The position numbers were made by a program, and so were the translations under genes. Below the pieces are notes generated by a model. The model searched no databases and had not been told where the DNA came from. It saw only the letters and a list, made by a program, of their open reading frames with translations. Shown one piece after another: positions 1 through 8,300 of a stretch of DNA of 64,000 bases. The stretch covers positions 363,501 through 427,500 of the forward strand of contig NZ_MDGM01000007.1 of the NCBI RefSeq assembly GCF_002742285.1, written 5' to 3'. Numbering within the stretch: position 1 is the first letter of the stretch; the number at the start of each line of letters is the position of its first letter. This stretch comes from Paramylibacter kogurei (GTDB lineage: Bacteria > Pseudomonadota > Alphaproteobacteria > Rhodobacterales > Rhodobacteraceae).

Positions 1-563
1 CGCCCATGCAGGATCATCCAGTGATGCGCATGGTGTTGAAATTCTGCTGGAATGTGATCTTCGATGGCGCGTTCCACCGCGACCACATCTTTGCCTTTGG
101 CCACACCTGTTCGGTTTCCAAAACGTAAAATATGTGTGTCCACCGCCTGTGTTGGTTGATGGAACCACATATTTAAAACCACATTTGCCGTTTTGCGCCC
201 CACGCCCGGCAAACTTTCGAGTGCTGCGCGTGATGATGGGACAATGGATTGATAATCGTCGACCAATATCTGGCTTAACTTCATCACGTTTTTTGCCTTT
301 TGACGGAACAATCCAATGGTTTTGATATGCTCGGTTAATCCATCCAAACCAAGGGCGATCATTTTTTCAGGCGTATCGGCAATTTTAAACAATTCTTTCG
401 TCGCCTTGTTCACGCCAACATCCGTGGCCTGTGCGGACAATGCCACTGCCACCACCAAAGTATAGGCGTTCACATGATCCAATTCGCCCTTGGGCTCGGC
501 TTCATGCTCGCGAAAACGGCGAAAAATTTCGTATATGGTGTGATAATCAAGCTGTTGTGGCAT
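1..563 (-). CDS. nth: Endonuclease III (3' end outside the window)
   Basis: DNA glycosylase/AP lyase of base excision repair, acting on oxidised pyrimidines. I translated it by hand from an ATG at 563 preceded by an AAAAGG ribosome-binding site; 187 codons are visible. The helix-hairpin-helix LPGVGRKTA holds the expected catalytic Lys, and the following PTQAVDTHILR holds the catalytic Asp. The C-terminal part with the four Cys of the [4Fe-4S] cluster lies beyond base 1, so its presence cannot be judged. It is divergent from the alkyl-DNA repair gene that follows, with about 90 bp between the two starts. The family assignment is firm. Confidence 0.93.
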   Translation of the reverse strand, partial: MPQQLDYHTIYEIFRRFREHEAEPKGELDHVNAYTLVVAVALSAQATDVGVNKATKELFKIADTPEKMIALGLDGLTEHIKTIGLFRQKAKNVMKLSQILVDDYQSIVPSSRAALESLPGVGRKTANVVLNMWFHQPTQAVDTHILRFGNRTGVAKGKDVVAVERAIEDHIPAEFQHHAHHWMILHG

Positions 564-656
564 GGACGGCCTTTTGCCACGCCCATAAACCAAAGCCAAG
601 GATAAACCCGCATGTTTCGGGTGGAAACACGATGCGACTTGGGTCATTTTAACCGT

Positions 657-1499
657 ATGAAACATGATCCATACCATTACGGCGTGATCGAACGCGCCAT
701 TGCCCATATCGAAAACACCGCCAATGCACAGCCACGCTTGGACGATGTCGCCGCGGCTGTGGGCCTCTCGCCTGCGCATTTCCAACGTGTGTTTAGCCAA
801 TGGGCAGGGGTAAGCCCGAAAAAATATTTGCAATACCTTACCTTGAACCACGCAAAATCCATGTTGAACGATCGCTTCACCGTGCTTGATACCGCGTTGC
901 AATCTGGCCTGTCTGGCTCTGGTCGGCTTCATGATCTTTTCTTGTCATGGGAAGCCATGAGCCCAGGTGAATATAGCCGCAAGGGTGCAGGGCTCACCAT
1001 ATATTACGGCTGGTTTGAAACCCAATTTGGCCCCGCATTGGTGATGGGAACGACACGGGGTATCTGTGGTTTGGCCTTTGGCGCTGAATTTGGCGAACAG
1101 GCCACATTTGCGGATATGACATCACGCTGGCCCAATGCGGATTTTATGGAAAACGCGGAACGCTTGCGCCCATGGGTGGATAATATTCTGGCGATGCAAG
1201 GGCAAACAAATCTGCACCTGATCGGCGCTCCATTTCAGATCAAAGTCTGGGAGGCATTGTTAACCGTACCCTCTGGTCAGGTCACCACATATGGTGAAAT
1301 TGCCAATCACATCGGTAACCCCAAGGCCGTGCGCGCCGTTGGCACCGCAGTTGGGCGCAATCCGATCTCTTGGCTTATCCCTTGTCATCGTGCGTTGCGA
1401 AAATCGGGTGGGCTTGGCGGATATCATTGGGGTTTGCCTGTAAAACGTGCCATGCTAGCGTGGGAATCCGCGCGCTTTGAAAGTGATAAAAACCTATAA
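657..1499 (+). CDS. AraC-domain/O6-methylguanine-DNA methyltransferase fusion (Ada-like)
   Basis: DNA alkylation repair protein combining an AraC-type helix-turn-helix (about residues 5-95) with a C-terminal methylguanine-DNA methyltransferase domain. The acceptor Cys sits in IPCHR at about residue 243, followed by the family's GGLGGYHWG. The N-terminal zinc/methylphosphotriester domain of E. coli Ada is absent, so phosphotriester-triggered activation as in Ada is not expected. The start is uncertain: ATG 657 gives the usual short N-terminus (MKHDPYHYG), while ATG 612 has a better AAGGA-like site and would add 15 residues. It is divergent from nth, which suggests a small DNA repair locus. Confidence 0.9.
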   Translation: MKHDPYHYGVIERAIAHIENTANAQPRLDDVAAAVGLSPAHFQRVFSQWAGVSPKKYLQYLTLNHAKSMLNDRFTVLDTALQSGLSGSGRLHDLFLSWEAMSPGEYSRKGAGLTIYYGWFETQFGPALVMGTTRGICGLAFGAEFGEQATFADMTSRWPNADFMENAERLRPWVDNILAMQGQTNLHLIGAPFQIKVWEALLTVPSGQVTTYGEIANHIGNPKAVRAVGTAVGRNPISWLIPCHRALRKSGGLGGYHWGLPVKRAMLAWESARFESDKNL

Positions 1500-1603
1500 A
1501 AACATGGCGATTTATTGCCGATTAAGCGCGATCTACGCGATTGTGACTTGATTAATAGGCCACAGTGAACACATCTGATCATGAGGCAAATTAAGGAATA
1601 AAC

Positions 1604-2248
1604 ATGAAAACTCTCATGAAAATCACTTCAATCAGTGGTATCGCAGCATTAACATTAACAGCATGTGCCAACGAAGATGGCAGCTTGGGCGAAAAAGGCC
1701 GCGAAGGCGCAATCGCTGGTGCGGTTCTTGGTGGCATTGTTGGCGCCATTGACGGCGGCAAACCCAAGAACGTTATCACAGGTGCGGTTGTTGGCGCGAG
1801 CGCTGGTGCGGTTATCGGTAACGAGCTGGACAAACAAGAACGCGATCTGCGCAATCAAATGGGCGGAAGTGGTGCAACCATCACCAACACTGGTTCCGAA
1901 TTGATCGTGACCCTGCCAGAGGCAATCACATTTGAAACAGATAGCACATATGTGCGCCCAACATTGCAAGGGCATCTGAATTCATTGGCAAACAACCTAC
2001 AGCAATATCCAAACTCTATGGTTGATGTGATCGGTCACACCGATAACGTTGGCGACGCTGGATATAACCAAGGCCTGTCCGCACGTCGTGCGCAATCAGT
2101 TACGGGTGTTTTGGTTGGCGCTGGCGTGAATCCAAATCGCATCCGCTCTTATGGTCGCGGTGAAACTTCACCTGTGATGTCAAATGACACTCCAGCAGGG
2201 CGCGCTGCAAACCGCCGTGTTGAAATCATCATCACACCATCAAGCTAA
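1604..2248 (+). CDS. OmpA-family outer membrane lipoprotein with glycine zipper
   Basis: A 214-residue envelope protein. It has a lipoprotein signal peptide with lipobox LTAC (Cys21). A Gly/Ala-rich glycine-zipper segment follows (about residues 35-80, repeated GAVxG patterns). The C-terminal OmpA peptidoglycan-binding domain (about 105-212) contains VIGHTDNVGD and the NRRVEI end typical of the family. It probably tethers the outer membrane to peptidoglycan. The start ATG follows AAGGAATAAAC. It is a single gene closed by a strong hairpin terminator. Confidence 0.92.
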   Translation: MKTLMKITSISGIAALTLTACANEDGSLGEKGREGAIAGAVLGGIVGAIDGGKPKNVITGAVVGASAGAVIGNELDKQERDLRNQMGGSGATITNTGSELIVTLPEAITFETDSTYVRPTLQGHLNSLANNLQQYPNSMVDVIGHTDNVGDAGYNQGLSARRAQSVTGVLVGAGVNPNRIRSYGRGETSPVMSNDTPAGRAANRRVEIIITPSS

Positions 2249-2269
2249 TCAACAATATCATATGTATTC

Positions 2270-2293
2270 GGGCGGCCTTTGTGCCGCCCTTTT
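2270..2293 (+). terminator. Rho-independent terminator of the OmpA lipoprotein gene
   Basis: A 7-bp GC-rich stem (GGGCGGC/GCCGCCC) with a 6-nt loop is followed by TTTT, 21 bases after the stop codon. Confidence 0.85.
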
Positions 2294-2348
2294 CATAACT
2301 TGCACATGTTATTAACTGGTCATATTCTTTTACCAATTAGGAGAGCAT

Positions 2349-3119
2349 ATGCCATTTCAACCCATCACCCAAGAACGCGTCGCAAGCGCAGTTGTGCAAC
2401 AGATCGAACAACTGATCCTGCGCGGCCTGTTGCGCCCAGGCGAACGATTACCCGCTGAACGTATCTTGGCCGAAAAACTGGGTGTATCCCGCCCATCCCT
2501 TCGCGAAGCAATTTCAACATTGCAAGATTCCGGTCTGCTCACCAGCAAGGCAAATTCAGGGATCTATGTCGCCGATATTTTGGGAAATGTGTTTTCACCC
2601 CCCCTGATCAATCTGTTTGCTTCTCACAAGGAAGCATTCTTTGACTATATCGCCTTGCGCCGTGATCTCGAAGGCATGGCCGCAGAACGAGCCGCATTGC
2701 ATGGAACCAAAAACGATCATCTGGTGATCCAATCTATCTTTGAACAAATGCAAACTGCACATGATCAAAACGATCCCGAACGTGATGCTGAATTGGATGC
2801 AAATTTCCATATGTCCATCACAGAAGCATCGCATAATGTTATGCTCCTTCATATGATGCGATCCATGTTCGACATGCTAAAGACAGGTGTGTTCTATAAT
2901 CGCAAGGTGATGTTTGAAATGGACACCACGCGCGTACATCTGTTGAACCAACATCGTGACATCATGCAAGAAATCGTCGATCGCAAACCAGATGCGGCGC
3001 GACGCGCGGTCGAGGCTCATCTGACCTATGTTCATGATTGCCTCAAACAAAACGAAACGATGCAATCCCATGACGACATCGCCAAATTGCGTTTGGAAAC
3101 CACACGAACCCGAACTTAA
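2349..3119 (+). CDS. FadR-subfamily GntR transcriptional regulator
   Basis: A 256-residue repressor or activator with an N-terminal winged helix of the GntR type (about residues 8-75: LRPGERLPAERILAEKLGVS, then SRPSLREAI) and a C-terminal all-helical FCD effector domain (about 85-235). The pattern of PdhR/LldR-like proteins suggests an organic acid ligand, but the effector cannot be told from sequence. ATG 2349 follows AGGAGAG. An imperfect inverted repeat (AACTGGT ... ACCAATT) just upstream could be an autoregulatory operator. No metabolic gene is co-oriented with it; the F0 ATP synthase operon converges from the other side. Confidence 0.88.
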   Translation: MPFQPITQERVASAVVQQIEQLILRGLLRPGERLPAERILAEKLGVSRPSLREAISTLQDSGLLTSKANSGIYVADILGNVFSPPLINLFASHKEAFFDYIALRRDLEGMAAERAALHGTKNDHLVIQSIFEQMQTAHDQNDPERDAELDANFHMSITEASHNVMLLHMMRSMFDMLKTGVFYNRKVMFEMDTTRVHLLNQHRDIMQEIVDRKPDAARRAVEAHLTYVHDCLKQNETMQSHDDIAKLRLETTRTRT

Positions 3120-3174
3120 GGCAAACCAACCTTAACCTCCATTTTGTCCAAATATCCTCGCCGAAGGCAAAAAA

Positions 3175-3210
3175 AAAGCCCCGCAATAAATTGCAGGGCT
3201 TTCAATTTTT
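3175..3210. terminator. Bidirectional terminator between the GntR gene and atpF
   Basis: AAAGCCC and GGGCTTT form an almost perfect stem with an AAA run on one side and a T run on the other, placed between two convergent genes. Confidence 0.82.
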
Positions 3211-3224
3211 TATGCGAAGGGTAT

Positions 3225-3785
3225 TTAGTGAAGCTTTTCACCAACATCCTTGATCGCAGCGTCGATCAATCCACCAGCATCCTTGGCGGTCATGCCTTTG
3301 GCAATCACGTCATTCGCTGCTTGGATTGCAACGTTTACAGCTGAATCACGAACCTCTTTCACCGCAGATGCCTGCGCAGAAGCAATTTGATCTTCGGCGG
3401 CTTGCATGCGACGCGCAATTGAAGATTTCAAATCTTCTTTTGCTTTCGTTGCGGCTGCTTTGGCTTCTTCTTTGGCAGTTGCCACAATTTTATCAGCCTG
3501 CGTTTGCACTTCTTGTTGCTTGCGCTCGTAATCGGCCAAAATGCTTTGGGCTTCTTCACGCAATGAACGTGCTTCGTCCAATTCTGCACGGATACCGTCT
3601 GCACGGCTATCCAACATACCAGCCAGTTTACCTGGAACCTTAAGATATGTCAGCAATGCCAAGAACAATACAAATGCGATCGCAACCACAAAATCAGTGT
3701 TGTTCAGGCTGAAAAATGGACCACCAGCAGCAAGTGCAGGAAACGCCATCAGGGTAAAGGCAGATGTTAAAACTGTTTTCATCAT
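3225..3785 (-). CDS. atpF: F0F1 ATP synthase subunit b
   Basis: Peripheral-stalk subunit of ATP synthase, 186 residues. A hydrophobic, signal-like N-terminus (cleavage possible after ALAA, about residue 20) is followed by a membrane helix (about 30-50). The rest is a long charged coiled coil rich in Ala, Lys and Glu. It is the last gene of the F0 operon and starts within 5 bases of the end of atpF'. Two adjacent Met codons make the exact start ambiguous by one residue. Photosynthetic and many alphaproteobacteria have paired b and b' subunits forming a heterodimeric stator, as here. Confidence 0.95.
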   Translation of the reverse strand: MMKTVLTSAFTLMAFPALAAGGPFFSLNNTDFVVAIAFVLFLALLTYLKVPGKLAGMLDSRADGIRAELDEARSLREEAQSILADYERKQQEVQTQADKIVATAKEEAKAAATKAKEDLKSSIARRMQAAEDQIASAQASAVKEVRDSAVNVAIQAANDVIAKGMTAKDAGGLIDAAIKDVGEKLH

Positions 3786-3786
3786 C

Positions 3787-4323
3787 TTAACCTTTCAAAC
3801 GTGCAGCAACCGCTGCTTTGATTGTTTTCGCATCACCTGAACCGGGCATCATCGCCTTGACGATATCCGCAGCGGTTGCGTTGGCAACTTCTTGAATGGA
3901 TTTCGCTGAACTGTCGCGAATTTCTTTGATCGCTTTTTCAGATTCCGCGGCTTTCGCTGCGATTTCTGCGTCTGCTTTCACAATGGCTTTGTCCAGATCT
4001 TTTTGGATCTCTGCCTTGGCTTCGCCAACGATGTCTTGTGCTTGTGCACGCGCATCTGCCAACGCTTTGTTATAGGCTTCTTCGGCCTCTAACGCTTGGC
4101 GTTTCATTTGTTCCGCGCTGTCCAGATCACGTTGAATTGCGCCCTGGCGATCGGCCAAAACACTTGCGATCCGTGGCAAAGCCACACGGTTAAGGATGAA
4201 GTACAAAACAACCAACGTCACCAAAAGCCAGAAAATCTGGTTAGGAAATGTTGAGAAGTCTAGCTGTGGCATGCCCGGCGCTGATTCAACAGCGTGGTCT
4301 GCACCATGAGTAGTTTCAGCCAT
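3787..4323 (-). CDS. atpF': F0F1 ATP synthase subunit b'
   Basis: Second peripheral-stalk subunit, 178 residues from the ATG at 4323, which has a GGAGAG site just upstream; an upstream in-frame Met would lie inside the intergenic hairpin region. The N-terminus is soluble, one membrane helix lies at about residues 30-50 (FPNQIFWLLVTLVVLYFIL), and a long Ala/Lys/Glu coiled coil follows with the RQGAIQRDLDSAE pattern of b-type stators. It pairs with the b subunit encoded directly downstream. Confidence 0.95.
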   Translation of the reverse strand: MAETTHGADHAVESAPGMPQLDFSTFPNQIFWLLVTLVVLYFILNRVALPRIASVLADRQGAIQRDLDSAEQMKRQALEAEEAYNKALADARAQAQDIVGEAKAEIQKDLDKAIVKADAEIAAKAAESEKAIKEIRDSSAKSIQEVANATAADIVKAMMPGSGDAKTIKAAVAARLKG

Positions 4324-4378
4324 TATGCTCTCCAATGGGTATGCGAGCGTGGATAATCCGCCGCTCGCTATCTCTTTT

Positions 4379-4396
4379 GCGCGCACATATGCGCGC
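4379..4396 (-). promoter_or_regulatory. GC-only hairpin between atpE and atpF'
   Basis: GCGCGCA and TGCGCGC flank a 4-base loop in the 116-bp spacer between atpE and atpF'. With no U-tract it is not a classical terminator. An RNA-stability or partial-attenuation role is inference. Confidence 0.5.
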
Positions 4397-4420
4397 GCAG
4401 CTCAATCAATCGGTTTGCTT

Positions 4421-4445
4421 GTTTAAGCAAACAGTTTGCTTAAAC
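4421..4445 (-). promoter_or_regulatory. Perfect inverted repeat overlapping the atpE stop codon
   Basis: Two 12-base arms (GTTTAAGCAAAC and its complement) are separated by one base and include the atpE stop codon. In RNA this would fold into a hairpin at the 3' end of the atpE cistron. The c subunit is needed in many more copies than b and b', so a barrier or stabiliser here is plausible. Confidence 0.55.
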
Positions 4446-4676
4446 AGCAAACATCAATAGCAATGCTACCAAGAATGAGAAGATACCCAAAGCCTCAGCA
4501 AACGCGATGCCGATGAACAATGTTGCAGTTTGCGCACCAGCTGCTGCTGGGTTGCGAAGAGCACCTGACAGGAAGTTCCCTGCAACTGTACCCACACCGA
4601 TACCTGCGCCACCCATGCCGATACAAGCCAAGCCAGCACCGATGAATTGACCCATTTCTGCGATATTACCTTCCAT
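4440..4676 (-). CDS. atpE: F0F1 ATP synthase subunit c
   Basis: Proteolipid of the rotor ring, 78 residues from an ATG with an AAGGAGAAT site. There are two membrane helices joined by the polar loop RNP ([12 protein letters not shown], residues 39-50). The proton-carrying carboxylate is Glu61 in [12 protein letters not shown]. The glycine-rich first helix ([11 protein letters not shown]) is standard for ring packing. An upstream in-frame Met is rejected because it lacks a ribosome-binding site and would add a charged 14-residue tail. Confidence 0.97.
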   Translation of the reverse strand: MEGNIAEMGQFIGAGLACIGMGGAGIGVGTVAGNFLSGALRNPAAAGAQTATLFIGIAFAEALGIFSFLVALLLMFAV

Positions 4677-4721
4677 TGAGATTCTCCTTTTGATGGAATA
4701 CGTAAGATTAGTGTTCAAACT

Positions 4722-5474
4722 TTAGTGGCTCGGATGCAGCGCATCGTTGAGGTACACACAAGTTAGAATGGTGAAAACATATGCTTGGATCGCGGCAACA
4801 AGTACCTCCAACCCATACACAGCTGTAATTGAAATAATTGGGAAGATTGAAAACACTCCCAATGCGCCAGCAAAACCAGCAAACACTTTGATCACGGCGT
4901 GGCCGGCCATCACGTTACCTGCCAAACGAATGGAATGGCTTACGGGGCGCACGAAATATGAAATGATTTCGATCACGGCCAACACAGGGCGCAATGCCAA
5001 TGGAGCGGATGAAACCCAGAACAGACCCAAGAATTTTGTACCGTTTTTCACAAAGCCCAAAATTGTTACGCCCAAAAACACGCCCAGCGCCAATACGGCA
5101 GTAACCGCGATATGTGATGTTGTTGTGAAAGAACCTGGGATCAAGCCCAAGAAGTTGGCCAACAAGATAAAGATAAACAGCGTAAAGATATAAGGGAAAT
5201 ATTTCAGTCCCTCTTTGCCCGTCACATCTTCAACCATTTTATAAACGAAACCATACATCATTTCCGCGATGGACTGGCTACGTGATGGGATAACGGCACG
5301 ACCGCGTGTACCCAAAACCAACAAAACAGTTGCAACAACAACCGCAATCAACATCCACAATGTGACGTTTGTTGGCGTGTACCAGTGAATTTCACCCGCA
5401 CCAAACAAAGGTTTGATTTGGAATTGATCCATTGGATGGATGTTGAAACCTGTGCTTGATTCTGCTTCGGCCAC
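4722..5474 (-). CDS. atpB: F0F1 ATP synthase subunit a
   Basis: Membrane stator subunit forming the proton half-channels, about 250 residues and 5-6 membrane helices. The essential Arg lies in [13 protein letters not shown] chose the GTG at 5474 as start because an AAAGGAAAA site sits just before it; a TTG 27 bases further up would place that site inside the coding region, and a later ATG (MDQFQ) is also possible. It lies between atpI and atpE on the minus strand. Confidence 0.95.
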   Translation of the reverse strand: MAEAESSTGFNIHPMDQFQIKPLFGAGEIHWYTPTNVTLWMLIAVVVATVLLVLGTRGRAVIPSRSQSIAEMMYGFVYKMVEDVTGKEGLKYFPYIFTLFIFILLANFLGLIPGSFTTTSHIAVTAVLALGVFLGVTILGFVKNGTKFLGLFWVSSAPLALRPVLAVIEIISYFVRPVSHSIRLAGNVMAGHAVIKVFAGFAGALGVFSIFPIISITAVYGLEVLVAAIQAYVFTILTCVYLNDALHPSH

Positions 5475-5504
5475 GCGTCTTTTCCTTTTGTTTGACAACA
5501 ACGA

Positions 5505-5858
5505 TTAATCGTCGTCGTACATCTCGTCTTTGCCAGCGGGGGCCACGGGGGCGTCCGACTGCATCTTCTTGTCTTGGATTTCTTGCGCGGTTCGCATCAT
5601 TGTGCGCACACCGGCAATAAACCCCAGCATTGTAAATATGATCATCAACACAGGCAGAGTTCCAAACAGAACATCCAATCCGTATCCGATCCCGAAACCG
5701 AGCAACAAACCCGTTACCAGCTCCGTCACCATCCGCCAGCCTGCTTGCGCTTGGCTATAGTGGCTTTCTTCGCGCGGCTTTGGGGTCTTCCCTTCGCGTA
5801 ACGTTTCAAGCCGACCTTCCAGTGCATCCAAACGCGATTTATCGGGGCCATCTGACAT
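5505..5858 (-). CDS. atpI: ATP synthase accessory protein AtpI
   Basis: A 117-residue protein heading the F0 operon. A charged N-terminus is followed by two hydrophobic segments (about 45-65 and 68-88) with the conserved GFGIGYGLDVLFGT, and an acidic tail. AtpI proteins help c-ring assembly. ATG 5858 has an AGGAGGC site. The F1 genes (atpHAGDC) are not in the window, consistent with the split F0 and F1 operons of alphaproteobacteria. Confidence 0.92.
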   Translation of the reverse strand: MSDGPDKSRLDALEGRLETLREGKTPKPREESHYSQAQAGWRMVTELVTGLLLGFGIGYGLDVLFGTLPVLMIIFTMLGFIAGVRTMMRTAQEIQDKKMQSDAPVAPAGKDEMYDDD

Positions 5859-5962
5859 ATGTCTGCCTCCTGATTCTGGCGTTAAGTTGCCCTTGGTGGA
5901 CAGTTGCGCGGAAAATAGAAATTAACCCTGTCAGAGTCAATCATTCAATTTTGCCTTAATGG

Positions 5963-5978
5963 ATTGTTTTTAAACAAT
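5963..5978. promoter_or_regulatory. 16-bp perfect palindrome in the atpI/thioesterase divergent region
   Basis: ATTGTTTTTAAACAAT lies between the divergent atpI and thioesterase genes. It is a candidate operator; no matching regulator was recognised. Confidence 0.35.
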
Positions 5979-6040
5979 AATTACAAACTGCGACATGTGC
6001 GCACCTAACGTCATCACAATTTCGTTCACGCATTTGTTTA

Positions 6041-6058
6041 TTCAACCATTCGGTTGAA
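6041..6058. promoter_or_regulatory. Inverted repeat upstream of the thioesterase pair
   Basis: TTCAACC-ATTC-GGTTGAA is a perfect 7-bp inverted repeat about 75 bases before the first thioesterase gene. The shape resembles operators bound by TetR-type regulators of acyl-CoA genes. This is inference from symmetry and position. Confidence 0.4.
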
Positions 6059-6133
6059 GATGACTTTGCGTTCCAAGGGGTGACAGTTTGATTTCTTCGT
6101 TCTAGGTTATCCAAAACAACGCAGGCAATTCAC

Positions 6134-6565
6134 ATGGTCAAACCAAACGCAGCACAACAAGCATTTACGCAAAACCTTCCTTTGTGTCAGGCATTGGGGA
6201 TGGAGGTCACAGATGTGAACGATGGAGAGGCCACATTAACAATGCCCTATTCCAACGAATTGATTGGCGATCCAACAACTGGTGTTATCCACGGTGGCGC
6301 TGTTTCCGCATTGATGGACAGCGCCAGCGGGCTAGCCGTTTATATGCATCCCGAAAACAAGGGCCATACGGCAACAATTGATCTGCGCATTGATTACATG
6401 CGCCCAGCTGCCCCAAACAAAACAATCACCGCTCATGCAGAGGTATATCACGCAACCCGCAGCGTCGCGTTTTTGCGTGCCACCGCATGGACAGATGATC
6501 GCGAGCGCCCCATCGCCCAAGCGACAGGCGCATTTGTATTCACCAAGAAAAAGAAAACATCATGA
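6134..6565 (+). CDS. PaaI-family acyl-CoA thioesterase (hotdog fold)
   Basis: A 143-residue hotdog-fold enzyme likely to hydrolyse acyl- or aryl-CoA thioesters. The PaaI signature is present: GVIHGGAVSALMDSASG (helix start with the catalytic region, about residues 53-69), then TIDLRIDYMRPA. Its stop overlaps the start of the next gene by four bases (ATGA), and the next gene encodes a second member of the same fold, so the two are probably co-translated. The substrate is unknown. Confidence 0.88.
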   Translation: MVKPNAAQQAFTQNLPLCQALGMEVTDVNDGEATLTMPYSNELIGDPTTGVIHGGAVSALMDSASGLAVYMHPENKGHTATIDLRIDYMRPAAPNKTITAHAEVYHATRSVAFLRATAWTDDRERPIAQATGAFVFTKKKKTS

Positions 6566-7071
6566 TTGAACAAATCGAACCCGTGCAAGATGTCAAACGC
6601 CGCCGCGATGCGGTGCTGAGTGGCTTTGTCGAACGCGTACCGTTTTTGAAATTCATGGGCATCACATTTGATCGGCGCGGCAATGAATTAACCGCCGTCA
6701 TGAATTTTGACCCCAAGCTGATTGGCAACCCAGTGGTTCAACGATTACACGGCGGTGGCACTGCATCATTTTTGGAAAGTGCTGCGATCATCACCTTAGC
6801 ATGGAAAAATATTTGGGACGCAATGGAGGCAAATGAACTCGATTTGGAAAACCTTGAAGGTGGCGCATTGCCCCCCTTGCCCAAGACCATTGACCTGACA
6901 ATTGATTATCTGCGTCCAGGATTGCCGCGCGATGCCTATGCCCGCGCCACGGTTAACCGATCTGGGCGGCGTTATGCATCCGTTCATGTCGAAGCATGGC
7001 AGGATCGACGCGAAGTGTTATTCGCACAGGCCACAGGGCATTTTTTAATGCCCTACGAGACGCGATCATAG
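6562..7071 (+). CDS. PaaI-family thioesterase, second copy
   Basis: A 169-residue hotdog-fold protein with QRLHGGGTASFLESAAI in place of the HGG helix of its neighbour and TIDLTIDYLRPG in the second half. It carries a longer insert (about residues 85-110) than the preceding paralogue. ATGA coupling to that gene suggests the two act together, possibly as a hetero-oligomer or on related substrates. Its 3' end overlaps the convergent methyltransferase gene by 19 bases. Confidence 0.86.
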   Translation: MIEQIEPVQDVKRRRDAVLSGFVERVPFLKFMGITFDRRGNELTAVMNFDPKLIGNPVVQRLHGGGTASFLESAAIITLAWKNIWDAMEANELDLENLEGGALPPLPKTIDLTIDYLRPGLPRDAYARATVNRSGRRYASVHVEAWQDRREVLFAQATGHFLMPYETRS

Positions 7072-8276
7072 AGATAATCACGCGTGATCGGCAGACTGTT
7101 TAAATCCTTGCTCAGTTGGAATTGAAACACCACTTGGCGATCATTGCGAAAACTTGCCTCTGATATGGCCAGATAATAACGCCACATGCGGCAAAAATCG
7201 GCGTCATACATATGCGTTGCGGCATCTATATTTGCCTCGAACTGTTCGCGCCAATGGCGGATTGTTTCGGCATAATGCAAACGCCATATTTCAATATCTG
7301 TGGTGATCAGATTTTCGTTTTCGATGGCGGTTAACGCCTCTGACATGGCGGGGACATATCCACCCGGAAAGATATATTTCAAAATCCATTTGCTGGTCGC
7401 ATTGGGCGGCCCTGCGCGCCCGATTGTATGCACCAATGCAATCCCGTCGCTGACCAACAACTTGCGAATTTTTGCAAAATATTCGCCATAATGGGGCACG
7501 CCCACATGTTCAAACATGCCCACCGAAACGATGCGATCAAATGGTTCATCTAAATCGCGATAATCCATCAGACGAAATTCTACCTGCCCGTCCAGCCCCA
7601 TATCCTTGGCCCGCTGGCAAGCAACGCGATGCTGTTCACGTGACAAGGTTACACCAACAACATTCACCCCATAATCACGCGCCAGCGTTAATGCCATCCC
7701 ACCCCAACCACAGCCGATATCCAACACCCGTTGTTCTGGGGATAAATCAAGCTTGGCTGCGATATGTGCTTTTTTCTGAACCTGCGCCATTTCCAAACTG
7801 TCATCTGGGGTTCTGAAATATCCGCATGAATATTGCAGATCTTCATCCAGAAACAGGCGATACAGATCCTCTGATAAATCATAATGATGTGCGACGTTTT
7901 CTTGGGCGCGGCCCAAAATATTACGCTGTTGCAAACGGCGCAATGATTTACGTATCCCAACCAACGGGCGTTGCCACCAAATCGTGCTATTGGCAAAGCG
8001 CCCCGAATTGCGCGCAATATTGCGAATGGCAAGCGCGACAAAACCATAAAGATCATCATTCGCGATGGTCAGACGCCCATCTGTATAGGCCTCACCCACC
8101 GCCAAATCGGGGTTTTGAATGATTTTGCGCGGCAATGCGGGATCGTGAAATGTCAATGACACAACTTCGCCAGACCCATCACCAAATGCGCATTTTTGTC
8201 CATCGGCCAGATTGATTTCCAACTGGCCACGCTGGATCATTTTACCCAGCATTTGTTTGAATAAAGCCGTCCACAT
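7053..8276 (-). CDS. Cyclopropane-fatty-acyl-phospholipid synthase family methyltransferase
   Basis: A 407-residue SAM-dependent enzyme of the CFA synthase family, expected to modify unsaturated acyl chains of membrane phospholipids. The SAM-binding motif VLDIGCGWGGMALTLA lies at about residues 185-200, and the family hallmarks QYSCGYF and GMFEHVG are present. The N-terminal lipid-binding domain (about 1-130) is complete. It lies next to a fatty acid desaturase on the same strand, which would supply the double bond for ring formation; this functional link is inference. Confidence 0.92.
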   Translation of the reverse strand: MWTALFKQMLGKMIQRGQLEINLADGQKCAFGDGSGEVVSLTFHDPALPRKIIQNPDLAVGEAYTDGRLTIANDDLYGFVALAIRNIARNSGRFANSTIWWQRPLVGIRKSLRRLQQRNILGRAQENVAHHYDLSEDLYRLFLDEDLQYSCGYFRTPDDSLEMAQVQKKAHIAAKLDLSPEQRVLDIGCGWGGMALTLARDYGVNVVGVTLSREQHRVACQRAKDMGLDGQVEFRLMDYRDLDEPFDRIVSVGMFEHVGVPHYGEYFAKIRKLLVSDGIALVHTIGRAGPPNATSKWILKYIFPGGYVPAMSEALTAIENENLITTDIEIWRLHYAETIRHWREQFEANIDAATHMYDADFCRMWRYYLAISEASFRNDRQVVFQFQLSKDLNSLPITRDYLYDRVS

Positions 8277-8300
8277 ATCACACCCGTTTGGGCGCGATGT

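Noticed and set aside
3121..3174. Conserved CTCGCCGAAGGC-like sequence between convergent genes
   Set aside because: Similar short motifs are common at gene ends in Rhodobacterales; a single copy here does not support a repeat family.
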